Shown here piece after piece: positions 43,138 to 52,306 of a stretch of DNA of 64,000 nt (position 1 is its first letter; each line of letters opens with the position of its first letter). The notes under the pieces were generated by a model. That model did not search any database, was not told where the DNA came from, and worked only from the letters and a program-made list of their open reading frames with translations. This DNA comes from Clostridiales bacterium (GTDB taxonomy: Bacteria > Bacillota > Clostridia > Saccharofermentanales > Saccharofermentanaceae). The stretch lies in contig JAFZHS010000007.1 of the NCBI GenBank assembly GCA_017554745.1, positions 1 through 64,000 on the forward strand, given 5' to 3'. The translations under genes were made by a program, and so were the position numbers.

Positions 43138-44916
43138 ATGGATATCTTTTCGTTTGTTACACTGTTTGGCGGCCTTGCCTTCTTCCTTTACGGAATGAAG
43201 GTCATGTCCGATTCATTGAAGAAGACTGCCGGCGGCAAGCTTGAGAAGCTCCTTCGTAAGGCAACTGCCAATCCCTTTAAGGGACTCACGATCGGCGCAG
43301 TTATCACCATAGCCATCCAGTCGTCTTCTGCGATGACGGTAATGCTCGTAGGTTTTGTTAACTCAGGCATCATCGAAGTGCCTCAGACCATAGGCGTTAT
43401 CTTCGGTTCCGATATCGGAACGACATTAACGGCGTGGATCCTGTCCCTGTCAGGCATTGACGGCAACGACAGTGTTATCCTGCAGTTCCTCAAGCCTTCG
43501 TGCTTTGCGCTCCTGGTAGCCCTGATCGGAATCATAATGATCATGGTATGCAAGCAGCAGAGGAATAAAGACTTCGGCACCATGTTCATAGGCTTCGCGA
43601 TCCTTATGCAGGGCATGACCATGATGTCCACTTCCATGGCGCCGCTCCGCGATATGCCGGAATTCACAAACCTGCTTACGGCTTTCAATAACCCGTTCCT
43701 CGGTGTTCTCGCAGGCATGGTAGTAACGGGCATCATCCAGAGCTCTGCAGCCTCGATCGGTATCCTGCAGTCCTTGTCTTTGACAGGCCAGTTATCTTAT
43801 GGCGTTGCCATCCCGATCATCATGGGTGCAAATATCGGTACATGCATGACGGCAATCCTCTCCTCCATCGGAGTCAGCCGTGCCGCAAAGAGAGTAACCA
43901 CAATCCATGTGCTCATCAAACTCATCGGTACATGCATATGGATGCTCCTGTTCTACGGACTGAATGCTATATTCGATTTCTCGTTCCTTGATAATACGAT
44001 CGGCGTAGTCGGTATCGCCGTATGCCATACATTGTTCAATATCGGCAACACGATCATCTTGTTCCCGTTCAGCAAGCTTCTCAACAAACTTGCCAATGTT
44101 ATTGTCAAGGATACTGACGAAGAGCTCGAGTTCAAGCTTGACGAGAGACTTATGCTTACGCCCCCGATCGCTGTAGCTGAGTGCCGTAACTCCATCATCA
44201 AGATGATCGGAAAGGCTAAGAACGGTCTCGACAAGGCGATGGTCATGCTCATGAACGGCTACAATAAAGATGATTTCGCTTATATCAAAAAGAATGAGGA
44301 AGTCATCGACGGATTTGAAGATCATCTCGGCTCGTACCTCATGAAGCTTACGACGACGCAGCATCTTTCAGTAGAAGATAAGAACAGGTCTTCGAGCTTG
44401 CTCCAGACGATAGGTGAGGTAGAGCGTATCGCTGACCACGCTAACTATTTGTCGAATTCCGCAGAAGAGATATTCAATAAACGTCTCGAGTTCTCCGAAG
44501 AGGCTCTTTCTGAGCTTCAAAGGATCATACCTGCGGTCAAGGAAGTATACACGATCGCTCTAGACTGCTATATGTCAGGCAATGCCGCAAGGGCAGAAGA
44601 GGTAGGACCTTTGAGAATAGTCATAAGTGAGATGAGCGACCAGTTCAAGAATGCTCACGTTGAGCGTCTCGCTCAGGGCAAGTGCACCACGATCCAGGGA
44701 TTCGTCTTTAACGATATTCTCTACAGCTGCGTAAGGATCGCTGAGCACAGCCTCAACATTGCGGCTATCGCATACCGTTTCAAGTATGCGAATACGACAG
44801 ATCCTGCTACATACATGCACGACTTTAAGCACCGCCGTGATGCTGCGAGCGAGAGAAAGTACAAGGAGTTTTACGATAAATATATGGGCAAGGAATTGCC
44901 CGCACCGGTGGCCTGA
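43138..44916 (+). CDS. Na/Pi cotransporter family protein with PhoU-like domain
   Basis: A 592-residue NptA/YjbB-type protein. The membrane part (about 1-335) contains two inverted Na/Pi repeats with the signature QSSSAMTVMLVGF and QSSAASIGILQSL. The cytoplasmic part (about 350-570) is a helical PhoU-like bundle. It imports or exports phosphate with sodium. It stands alone with a 152-bp upstream region; a palindromic operator-like site lies there, but I see no convincing Pho box. Confidence 0.93.
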   Translation: MDIFSFVTLFGGLAFFLYGMKVMSDSLKKTAGGKLEKLLRKATANPFKGLTIGAVITIAIQSSSAMTVMLVGFVNSGIIEVPQTIGVIFGSDIGTTLTAWILSLSGIDGNDSVILQFLKPSCFALLVALIGIIMIMVCKQQRNKDFGTMFIGFAILMQGMTMMSTSMAPLRDMPEFTNLLTAFNNPFLGVLAGMVVTGIIQSSAASIGILQSLSLTGQLSYGVAIPIIMGANIGTCMTAILSSIGVSRAAKRVTTIHVLIKLIGTCIWMLLFYGLNAIFDFSFLDNTIGVVGIAVCHTLFNIGNTIILFPFSKLLNKLANVIVKDTDEELEFKLDERLMLTPPIAVAECRNSIIKMIGKAKNGLDKAMVMLMNGYNKDDFAYIKKNEEVIDGFEDHLGSYLMKLTTTQHLSVEDKNRSSSLLQTIGEVERIADHANYLSNSAEEIFNKRLEFSEEALSELQRIIPAVKEVYTIALDCYMSGNAARAEEVGPLRIVISEMSDQFKNAHVERLAQGKCTTIQGFVFNDILYSCVRIAEHSLNIAAIAYRFKYANTTDPATYMHDFKHRRDAASERKYKEFYDKYMGKELPAPVA

Positions 44917-44958
44917 TATTTTTCGGGCCCGGCTCGAAAATAAGAAGGATTAAATCAT

Positions 44959-45414
44959 ATGATCAAACAAATTGAAGATAAAGAATTAAAGTCCAAGATA
45001 GCGCGCAAGGTCCTGGAGGCTCTGACACAGTGGTTTGAAGTCGAGGAATCGCGCGAAGGATACATCGCTGACTGCAAAGACTGGATCTTCCTGGCTAATG
45101 AGGAAGACGGTGAGTATAACGGATTCTTATGCCTTAAGGAGACAGGTGATGCCACTGTTGAGCTTGCCGTTATGGGTGTGATGAAGGATCACCACAGAAG
45201 CGGTATCGGCAGGGCATTGGTCGGGAAAGCAAAAGAAATAGCCCATTCGGAGGGCTATTCCTTTATGCAGGTCAAGACTGTCCGGATGGGCATGTATGAA
45301 GACTATGATATTACGAACCGCTTCTATATCAGCTGCGGCTTCAAGGAGTTCGAAGTGTTCCCGCTTTACTGGGACGAAGCCAATCCCTGTCAGATCTACG
45401 TCATGTCTTTATGA
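44959..45414 (+). CDS. GNAT family N-acetyltransferase
   Basis: A 151-residue GNAT with VMGVMKDHHRSGIGRALV as its acetyl-CoA loop and YDITNRFYISCGFKEFEVFP at the end. Substrate unknown. Its stop overlaps the stop of the convergent Bce permease gene by 6 bases. A short hairpin-like sequence (TTTTCG/CGAAAA) lies between it and the Na/Pi gene. Confidence 0.85.
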   Translation: MIKQIEDKELKSKIARKVLEALTQWFEVEESREGYIADCKDWIFLANEEDGEYNGFLCLKETGDATVELAVMGVMKDHHRSGIGRALVGKAKEIAHSEGYSFMQVKTVRMGMYEDYDITNRFYISCGFKEFEVFPLYWDEANPCQIYVMSL

Positions 45415-47442
45415 CACGATCTTGTAGTAAGCGTTCGAAGTAAGTTTGTAAGTTACTGCGTAGAAGATTCCGCAAGCTAAGACACAGATACCGGCACAGA
45501 TAACGAGCAGCGGTATATTGTTGTGACCGAACAAAAGCAGGAGCTTGTGGACTATCGGCAGCACCGTCGCAAGGTGCAGGCAGGCAAACACGATAGGAAT
45601 GATGAAGACTGTAAGCATCTGGGAATTGATGCTCTTCTTTATATTCTCTTTTGTCATGCCTACCTTCTGCATAATGGCAAATCTTGACTGGTCTTCGAAG
45701 CCTTCAGATATCTGCTTGTAGTAGATGATGAGGACACAGGACAGCAGGAAGATGATGCTTAAGAGGATGCCAAGGAAGAAGAGACCTCCGAATGTATGAA
45801 CAAAATCATCTCGCTCGACTTCGCGGCAGAAGCAAAGGCTCCTGTAGAAGTCCTGATCGAGGAATTCATTCTGCATATATCCGGTAAGGATCTTGCTCAG
45901 AGCGACCTGGCCGTCAACATCAAGATCGGTATCAAAATCGTAATTGTAGTTCCAAGTAAGGATCGAATTGCCGGAAAAATCAGCATGATCCTTAAAAGGA
46001 TAGACGGTGCCGTTAAGATCTTCTGTAATTACGAAGAATGTAGATACAACATTTGATGCAATCGCTAAGCGGAGATTGCTGTTACGGAAGTTGATCTTTT
46101 TGGCAATCTTATAAGATTCATTCCCGACCGCCAGTTCATCACCGACCTTAAGCTTTCCGTCGATCGCCAAAAGGATCTCGCCCTTTGACAAGGATTCATT
46201 CTCGCCGCATAAACGGTTGTAATCTTCCAGGCTGAAGAAATATACCTGGACGACTCTGTCGTAATCTAATGTGGTTGACAGCGTTGAATAGGGGTCAAGA
46301 TCGATATCGACCTTGTTGTCGCCGTAATAACCGCTTAATGAGTAATTGCAATAAGAAATAACGTTATCTGTCGCAGTTCCGTTCTCTTCTGCCATTTTGG
46401 CAACGTCTGATTCGATCTTTGACACGACCTCTTTATAGTTTTCAACATATCCGTTCTTTGTCGTGGTTACATTGAGCTGATTCGGATAGCGGTTTCTTAA
46501 TGTTTCTTCTCTGTTGAAATACAGAGCTGAAGTGGATGAGATCATTACCAGGATCATCGTAAGAAGGATGCAGATGGATGCAAGTCCGGCACCGTTACGC
46601 TTCATCCTGAATGCCATTGAAGATACTGATACAAAGTGATTTGTCTTATAGTAGTACTTCTTGTTTTTCTGCAGGATCCTGCAAAGCAGGACAGAGCCTG
46701 CGATCAGCACGAGGTATGTGCCGACGATGATGAGGATAACTGCGATAAAGAACCAGAAAAGAGCAGATAAAGGTGAATCGATCTTAATGGCGATCGTATA
46801 GCCTGTAAGAAGGATGACCAATCCGAGGATGCCGATTACCCAGTTAGCCTTGGGCGGTTTCTCACCAGCCTTATCTGCGTGGACCAGGTTGATGGTTCTG
46901 GTAAATCTTACCTGTCTTACCGCATTGAGGAAGATCAGGAAGAAGATAACGCTGTAAACGATAAATGTGCAGAGCAGTGAATCGCCGGAGATGAAGAAGC
47001 TGTAATCGACACCTGCTCCAATGATCTTAGCAAAGCCCAATTCCGCGAGCTTGGACAGTCCGATTCCTGCGAGAAGTCCTCCTGTCATGGAGATTGCCCA
47101 TGTCATCAGCATCTCGTAAAAGATGACTCTTCCGAGGTTTTTCCTGTTCATTCCCAGGACACTGTAAAGACCGAATTCCTTAAGTCTTCCCTTGATCAAT
47201 GCTGATTGTGTATAGAAAAGGAATATCGTTCCGAAGACTGCCATGATGCGGGTGCCGAGTTTGAGTATATCCCTGGCCGTAGAAGCGCCCTCGAAGTTTT
47301 GGAGCATCTCCGAAAAGCCGAGCAGATGCATTATGTAGAACACGGCGATCATGAGGATGCTCGTGAAAATATAAGGCATGTAAAGTCTGCCGTTCTTGCG
47401 TATGCCGTCGGCTGCGATCTTAGGGTATAAACCTAATTTCAT
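45409..47442 (-). CDS. BceB-type ABC transporter permease
   Basis: A 677-residue permease with about ten helices and the large outside domain (about residues 305-540) between helices 7 and 8 that defines BceB/VraG-type peptide-antibiotic transporters. MNRKNLGRVIFYEMLMTW near residue 100 is typical of the group. BceAB frees lipid II-cycle targets from peptides such as bacitracin and also senses flux for the kinase. It overlaps its ATPase gene by 4 bases. Confidence 0.9.
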   Translation of the reverse strand: MKLGLYPKIAADGIRKNGRLYMPYIFTSILMIAVFYIMHLLGFSEMLQNFEGASTARDILKLGTRIMAVFGTIFLFYTQSALIKGRLKEFGLYSVLGMNRKNLGRVIFYEMLMTWAISMTGGLLAGIGLSKLAELGFAKIIGAGVDYSFFISGDSLLCTFIVYSVIFFLIFLNAVRQVRFTRTINLVHADKAGEKPPKANWVIGILGLVILLTGYTIAIKIDSPLSALFWFFIAVILIIVGTYLVLIAGSVLLCRILQKNKKYYYKTNHFVSVSSMAFRMKRNGAGLASICILLTMILVMISSTSALYFNREETLRNRYPNQLNVTTTKNGYVENYKEVVSKIESDVAKMAEENGTATDNVISYCNYSLSGYYGDNKVDIDLDPYSTLSTTLDYDRVVQVYFFSLEDYNRLCGENESLSKGEILLAIDGKLKVGDELAVGNESYKIAKKINFRNSNLRLAIASNVVSTFFVITEDLNGTVYPFKDHADFSGNSILTWNYNYDFDTDLDVDGQVALSKILTGYMQNEFLDQDFYRSLCFCREVERDDFVHTFGGLFFLGILLSIIFLLSCVLIIYYKQISEGFEDQSRFAIMQKVGMTKENIKKSINSQMLTVFIIPIVFACLHLATVLPIVHKLLLLFGHNNIPLLVICAGICVLACGIFYAVTYKLTSNAYYKIVS

Positions 47443-48203
47443 TTAAGATCACCTCCCTGGGCGAGGAGGTTTAATGTGTCAGAGATCTTCTGGTACATCT
47501 GTGTATCAGTAGAACTGCCTTTGTAGATCTGGTGGAAGATAATGCCGTCCTTGATGAACATTACGCGCGAGGCGTGGCTTGCTGCCTTTGTCGAGTGAGT
47601 AACCATGAGGATCGTCTGTCCCATCTGGTTTACTCTCGAAAAGAGGTCGAGCAATTCATCGGATGATTTGGAATCGAGAGCGCCCGTAGGCTCATCCGCG
47701 AGTATTATTCTCGGATCAGTGATAAGTGCTCTTGCTACTGCCGCTCTCTGCTTCTGGCCGCCTGAGACTTCGTAAGGATATTTCTTAAGAAGGTCAGCTA
47801 TGCCAAGGCTGGGAGCGAGCTTATCTAAGCGCGCCTTCATCTCGGCGTGCTTCTTGCCTGCAAGAACGAGAGGAAGATAAATGTTATCTTCCAATGTAAA
47901 AGTGTCCAGGAGGTTAAAGTCCTGGAAGACATATCCTAAATTGTCACGGCGGAATTTTGCCATGGCGGATTCCTTGATCGTGGAAAGATTCATGCCGTCA
48001 AGGATGACTGTTCCGGATGTGGCTTTATCAAGCGCTGCGAGGACGTTAAGAAGAGTAGTCTTACCGCTTCCGGACTCGCCCATGATGGCAACGAACTCAC
48101 CCTTTTCAACCGTGAAATTCACGTTCTTAAGTGCTTCGACAGAAGCGCCTCCGCGGCGTCCCTTGTATATCTTCTTTAATCCTGTAACTTCAAGTAAACT
48201 CAT
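47439..48203 (-). CDS. BceA-type ABC transporter ATP-binding protein
   Basis: A 254-residue ATPase with Walker A GESGSGKTT, Q-loop FQDFNLLDTF, signature VSGGQKQR, Walker B IILADEPTGALD and switch VTHSTKAASHA. DFNLLDT and the ASRVMFIKDG end are characteristic of Bce-type ATPases. It follows a BceR-like operator and a promoter in the 101-bp gap after the kinase gene, so the transporter can be induced separately from the two-component pair. Confidence 0.95.
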   Translation of the reverse strand: MSLLEVTGLKKIYKGRRGGASVEALKNVNFTVEKGEFVAIMGESGSGKTTLLNVLAALDKATSGTVILDGMNLSTIKESAMAKFRRDNLGYVFQDFNLLDTFTLEDNIYLPLVLAGKKHAEMKARLDKLAPSLGIADLLKKYPYEVSGGQKQRAAVARALITDPRIILADEPTGALDSKSSDELLDLFSRVNQMGQTILMVTHSTKAASHASRVMFIKDGIIFHQIYKGSSTDTQMYQKISDTLNLLAQGGDLK

Positions 48204-48237
48204 TAACTGTATACTTCCTTTCGTCTAAGTCAGCCAC

Positions 48238-48243
48238 AGTATA
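48238..48243 (-). promoter_or_regulatory. -10 box of the BceAB promoter
   Basis: On the minus strand TATACT lies 35 bases upstream of the ATG at 48203. The hexamer 17 bp further upstream (TGGAGC) is a weak -35, as expected for an activator-dependent promoter. Confidence 0.45.
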
Positions 48244-48287
48244 GAAAACGTGTAAATTCCGCTCCATTGAATCTGCTTACCAATTCC

Positions 48288-48301
48288 TTACACGTTTGTC
48301 A
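48288..48301 (-). promoter_or_regulatory. BceR-type operator upstream of the ABC genes
   Basis: On the minus strand TGACAAACGTGTAA matches the BceR-class inverted repeat TNACA-N4-TGTNA. It lies about 85 bases upstream of the ATPase ATG and about 22 bases upstream of the predicted -35 region. A second inverted pair, AAACGTGTAA with TTACACGTTT, frames the following 31 bases. Confidence 0.7.
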
Positions 48302-48304
48302 CAA

Positions 48305-49273
48305 TTATTCAATGCCGATCTTATCGGCGTTCAAGTCAAGGAATATTTTGGTGCCCTTGCCTTGAACAGATTCCGCGTAGATCTTGTGTCCCAGGTTATC
48401 GGATATCCTCTTGCAAAGATATAGCCCGATGCCGCTGGCTCTCTTGTCTTCACGGCCGTTGAAGCCCGTATATCCGTTCTCAAATATTCTCGGAAGATCT
48501 TCTTCGCTGATGCCGATGCCTGTATCTTCAATGCAAAGAATGCCGGGCTTGCTCATATAGATGCGTACCGAGCCTTCGGAAGTATATTTAACGGCATTAG
48601 AGATCACCTGCTCGATGATGAATGACAGCCACTTAGAATCAGTGATCATCTTAAAGCCAGTCGGCTCATATTCAAGCTTAAGCTTCTTTAAAATGAATTC
48701 TCTTGAGAACTTGCGCACTGCAGGGCGGATTATCTCGTCGAGCTCGTATTCCTTGATGAGATAATCGGTATTGTTGGAGCCGAGCCTTAAGAAGGTGAGG
48801 ACCATCTCAACATAAGCTTCGATACGGTTAAGGTCGCCCATGAGTTTCCGGGCTGATTCGGTATCTTCGGACTGAAGATTAAGACGCATCGCAGCTATCG
48901 GAGTCTTGATCTGATGTGCCCAGACGGTGTAGTACTCGACCATGTCGGTATATTCTCCCGACGCCTTCTGTTCAGCTCTTTGAGCTTCTTCGCGCATCAG
49001 TTTTATTATCTGCTGATAATCTTCCTCGATAAGGTTCTTAGGGTTGGGGAGCTCTTCAAGGTTTTCTTTGATCCTGTTGTGACGTTTTATGAAGAACGCG
49101 TAGTCAAAGCCTGCTGCGATGAGACCCGAACAGACCGTCAGCAACAAGGGGTAGAGCACGGCGATGGCCGGCATGTCAAAAAGAAAATATGACGAAGCGA
49201 AGATACCGATAACAACTAAGCATGTGATGATGATCTTCGCGCGGTACTTGAGGTAACTGCCGAAGAGCTTCAT
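48305..49273 (-). CDS. BceS-type intramembrane-sensing histidine kinase
   Basis: A 322-residue kinase with two membrane helices close together (about 13-30 and 35-55) and almost no outside loop, the intramembrane-sensing layout. HQIKTPIAAMRL holds the phospho-histidine (near 131), followed by an N-box (VISNAVKYTSEG), CIEDTGIGI and GIGLYLCKRI. It senses antibiotic flux through the BceAB transporter, not the drug itself. Its start overlaps the end of the regulator gene. Confidence 0.93.
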   Translation of the reverse strand: MKLFGSYLKYRAKIIITCLVVIGIFASSYFLFDMPAIAVLYPLLLTVCSGLIAAGFDYAFFIKRHNRIKENLEELPNPKNLIEEDYQQIIKLMREEAQRAEQKASGEYTDMVEYYTVWAHQIKTPIAAMRLNLQSEDTESARKLMGDLNRIEAYVEMVLTFLRLGSNNTDYLIKEYELDEIIRPAVRKFSREFILKKLKLEYEPTGFKMITDSKWLSFIIEQVISNAVKYTSEGSVRIYMSKPGILCIEDTGIGISEEDLPRIFENGYTGFNGREDKRASGIGLYLCKRISDNLGHKIYAESVQGKGTKIFLDLNADKIGIE

Positions 49274-49950
49274 TCTTCATCCTCCAGGATGTATCCGACG
49301 CCGAATTTTGTCTTGATAAAATCCGTAAGGCCTGCTGATTCCAAAGTCTTACGGAGTCTTCCGACATTGACGGTGAGCGTGTTCTCATCAACGAAGCTGT
49401 CGGTCTCCCACAGAGCCTCCATGAGCTTCTCACGGCTTACGACTTTATTCTTATTCTGCATGAGAGTAAGAAGTATCTTATATTCGTTGCGCGCGAGCTC
49501 GAGCTTATTGCCGTTATAAGATAACGAATTATCGTTAGTGTTGAGCACAGCGCCTTTAGCCTGAAGAGTGAATGTGCTCTGGCTGAAATCATAAGTTCTT
49601 CTTAGAAGCGCCTGGACCTTTGCGATAAGAACGCTCTGGTCAAAAGGCTTCGGAATATAATCGTCTGCGCCCATGTTCATGGCCATGATGATGTTCATGT
49701 TATCCGTCGCAGATGATATGAAGATGATAGGCACGTTGCTGGTCTTGCGGATCTCCTGGCACCAGTGATAACCGCCCATGTAAGGCAGCGTGATATCCAT
49801 GATTATAAGGTGCGGATTAAATTCACCGATCTCGCCCAATACATTGCGGAAATCAGTAACAACGCGGGCATCCATCTCCCACGCGGAAAGACAGCTGACG
49901 ATGCCGTCAGCAATTCCTTTATCATCTTCAACAATAAAAATCTTATACAT
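49270..49950 (-). CDS. BceR-type OmpR-family response regulator
   Basis: A 226-residue regulator: receiver domain (acid pair EDD, phospho-acceptor in IIMDITLPYMGG, KPF near 105) and an OmpR winged-helix domain (about 130-226, LARNEYKILLTLMQNKNKVVSREKL; DENTLTVNVGRLRKTL). ATG 49950 is preferred to an in-frame GTG at 49965, because that GTG lies upstream of the -10 box. TATAAT sits six bases before the ATG, so the message may be leaderless. Confidence 0.93.
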   Translation of the reverse strand: MYKIFIVEDDKGIADGIVSCLSAWEMDARVVTDFRNVLGEIGEFNPHLIIMDITLPYMGGYHWCQEIRKTSNVPIIFISSATDNMNIIMAMNMGADDYIPKPFDQSVLIAKVQALLRRTYDFSQSTFTLQAKGAVLNTNDNSLSYNGNKLELARNEYKILLTLMQNKNKVVSREKLMEALWETDSFVDENTLTVNVGRLRKTLESAGLTDFIKTKFGVGYILEDEE

Positions 49951-49956
49951 GCAGTC

Positions 49957-49962
49957 ATTATA
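49957..49962 (-). promoter_or_regulatory. TATAAT six bases before the BceR ATG: possible leaderless promoter
   Basis: On the minus strand TATAAT (49957-49962) is followed by GACTGC and then ATG at 49950, with no ribosome site. The same TATAAT-N6-ATG spacing occurs at 5238-5252. Confidence 0.5.
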
Positions 49963-50043
49963 CACTCAAAACTTTAGCCGTTTGCCAACAAATATCTTTG
50001 CGAATAATGGTAAACTATATAAAACAAAATATGGGTAAAAGAT

Positions 50044-51168
50044 ATGAACTATTGCAAACCTGATTACGATAACTGCCTTGTTAACTTGAGCAACTCGATC
50101 CTTAAAGCTTTTGGCGCCGGGACTACCGCGCCTACTCTTAAGATGGCCGATAAGCTTCTTGAAGGCAGTCATAAAAATGTCGTTGTTTTGCTCATGGATG
50201 CAATGGGTATATCGATCCTCGAAAAGCACCTTCAGCCTGACGGATTTTTGCGTTCGCATTTAGCCGGTTCTTACAGTTCTGTTTTCCCGCCTACGACGGT
50301 CGCAGCTACGACTTCAGTTTTGTCAGGCCTTTATCCGAACGAACACGGCTGGCTCGGATGGGATATGTACTATCCTGAGCTTGATAAAAACGTAACCGTC
50401 TTTACGAACAACGAGCAGGCGACAGAAGACGATGACGGCAATGTAAAGCCGTTTGTTCCGGCAGCAGATTTCCATGCAGGCTTTAAGTTTACGCCATATA
50501 AGAATATCATCACTAAGATCAATGAAGCCGGCGGGAATGCTTATGCTTCAATGCCTTACCTCGAGCCGTTCCCGCAGGATATGGAAAGTGTTTTCGCGCG
50601 CATTGTAGATCTTTGCAGCAAGCCCGGAAAGAAGTTTATTTACGCATATTGGTATGAACCCGATCACACGATCCATCAGACTGGTCCTGACAGTAAGGAA
50701 ACGCACGATCTCATGATAGATCTCGAGATGAAGATCGAAGAGCTCTCTTCTAAGCTCACTGATACGCTGCTCCTTATCACTGCAGATCACAGCCAGATCG
50801 CGTGCACGAATTATTGCCTTATGGATTATCCCGAGATCCTGAATTGCCTTGTGCGCATGCCTTCGGTCGAGCCGCGCACTTTAAGCTTCTGGGTAAAAGA
50901 TGAGTACAAGGATGATTTCCCGAAGATATTCAAAGATGCGTTCGGCGATAAGTTTTGGATACTCACAAAAGAGGAAGTCATCGATCGCAAGTTATTCGGC
51001 ACAGGTAATGACCACGAACTGTTCCGCGACATGCTGGGCGATTACTTGGCGATATCAGTCTCTGACGCTGCAATTTTCCTGACGCACGAAGAGATGAAGA
51101 TAATGCCCGGAGGACATGCGGGTCTTACACAGGAAGAACTGGATATTCCGTTAATTGCGGTTACCTGA
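50044..51168 (+). CDS. Alkaline-phosphatase-superfamily phosphodiesterase/nucleotide pyrophosphatase
   Basis: A 374-residue soluble protein of the type I phosphodiesterase/NPP family. Metal ligand Asp is in VVVLLMDAMG (about 42-51), the nucleophile threonine in FPPTTVAATTSVLSGLYPNEHG, further ligands in YEPDHTIHQTG and ITADHSQ, and the last histidine in GGHAGL near 360. It hydrolyses phosphodiester or pyrophosphate bonds; no signal peptide, so the substrate is cytoplasmic. It reads divergently from bceR across 93 bp and overlaps the convergent acyltransferase gene by 18 bases. Confidence 0.87.
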   Translation: MNYCKPDYDNCLVNLSNSILKAFGAGTTAPTLKMADKLLEGSHKNVVVLLMDAMGISILEKHLQPDGFLRSHLAGSYSSVFPPTTVAATTSVLSGLYPNEHGWLGWDMYYPELDKNVTVFTNNEQATEDDDGNVKPFVPAADFHAGFKFTPYKNIITKINEAGGNAYASMPYLEPFPQDMESVFARIVDLCSKPGKKFIYAYWYEPDHTIHQTGPDSKETHDLMIDLEMKIEELSSKLTDTLLLITADHSQIACTNYCLMDYPEILNCLVRMPSVEPRTLSFWVKDEYKDDFPKIFKDAFGDKFWILTKEEVIDRKLFGTGNDHELFRDMLGDYLAISVSDAAIFLTHEEMKIMPGGHAGLTQEELDIPLIAVT

Positions 51169-52233
51169 ACGGGGCTTTACTCCGATCAGGAAGCTCAAAG
51201 GCGGAATGTGCACGAATATCTCACTGAATACAAAAGTTAATACGTAAGAAATAATGGCCGGGACCAGGTATAAAAGGAACCGGTTATTCTCGAATATGCC
51301 AGCCATGAGATATTGCATCACTACGAGGATGATGAAATGCAGTCCGAAGAACGCGAATGAAATTCGTGCCAGATAAGAGAATGCTTTTCCGTTGCCGTCG
51401 ATGTGATCTTTTCCGATGCCGATCAGAGCGAGAATCATGAACCATTCGGTTACATAATTTGCAGCCGTATTGAGTACGCCAAAAGAAGTGCCTGACCAGA
51501 TGAACATGTAGACATTTGCGATGCAGGCAATAAGACCGATTGCAAGGAAGATGAACTTGTATTTTCTGATCTTCTCTACTACCTCGTCGTTCGCGAAAAC
51601 ATAGTATCCGATGAGAAAAAGGTAAGCAAAAGAGACCAGGCTCTTTCCGCCGACCTCAAGAAGTCCGCCGATAAAAGGAAGCGGGAGTCCGAGCAAAATA
51701 ACGAGCCACAAAGGTGCATTGCCCTTAGCCTTCGGAATGAGTTTCTTCTGCAGAAGAATGATCCCCAGACAGATAAGCGATATCACGAACAGATAGAGCA
51801 GGAACCAGAACTGGCCGAATGAGAAGCCGCCGTCGGCGCCTGTAAAATCAGTGAGCTTCGTGAAGAAGACCCCATAATGCGCGAAGAAAGAACCGTCGTA
51901 GCCATAGTTGTACTTATCAGCCAGATAAGTCATTACCGGCACAAAGACAAGCGTGCCGAAGATGAGAGGGACTAAGAGCCTTTTAACCCTTTCGAGAATA
52001 TACTGACCTGCAGATCTCTTGTTTAATGCGAATCTCGTGCTCATGCCTGCAAGCAGGAAGAGAAGAGGCATAATGAAAGGACTGAAGGCGACTATGATGC
52101 TGCTAAAGGTCCTGCTCGTGCCGAACATCAGGTAATTCGGTTCACCCCATGTATTCCACGCCTGGGCGGCATGGTAAGGAATGAGCAGGAGTATTACAAG
52201 GCTCCTTAAGTTGTCGATATAGTGTTTGCGCAT
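51151..52233 (-). CDS. Acyltransferase family 3 membrane protein
   Basis: A 360-residue protein with about ten membrane helices. MRKHYIDNLRSLVILLLIPYHAA at the N-terminus is the acyltransferase-3 start with the catalytic histidine (His21), and RFALNKRSAGQYILERVKRLLVPL is the conserved arginine region. Such enzymes O-acetylate or succinylate surface glycans, antibiotics or glucans. Not linked to a glycan cluster here, so the target is unknown. Confidence 0.88.
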   Translation of the reverse strand: MRKHYIDNLRSLVILLLIPYHAAQAWNTWGEPNYLMFGTSRTFSSIIVAFSPFIMPLLFLLAGMSTRFALNKRSAGQYILERVKRLLVPLIFGTLVFVPVMTYLADKYNYGYDGSFFAHYGVFFTKLTDFTGADGGFSFGQFWFLLYLFVISLICLGIILLQKKLIPKAKGNAPLWLVILLGLPLPFIGGLLEVGGKSLVSFAYLFLIGYYVFANDEVVEKIRKYKFIFLAIGLIACIANVYMFIWSGTSFGVLNTAANYVTEWFMILALIGIGKDHIDGNGKAFSYLARISFAFFGLHFIILVVMQYLMAGIFENNRFLLYLVPAIISYVLTFVFSEIFVHIPPLSFLIGVKPRSGNRN

Positions 52234-52272
52234 AGCAGATATTTTACTTTAAAAGATTGCCGGCCTCAATGT

Positions 52273-52278
52273 TATAAT
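52273..52278 (+). promoter_or_regulatory. Candidate -10 box for the RimJ/RimL-type GNAT
   Basis: TATAAT lies 28 bases before the ATG at 52307. No clear -35 element. Confidence 0.4.
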
Positions 52279-52306
52279 CGGTGAAAGCAATGAGGGAGAT
52301 GCGGAT

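Noticed and set aside
44917..44945. Hairpin-like TTTTCG/CGAAAA sequence after the Na/Pi gene
   Set aside because: The stem is six to seven base pairs with an internal GC palindrome and lacks a T-run; too weak to call a terminator.
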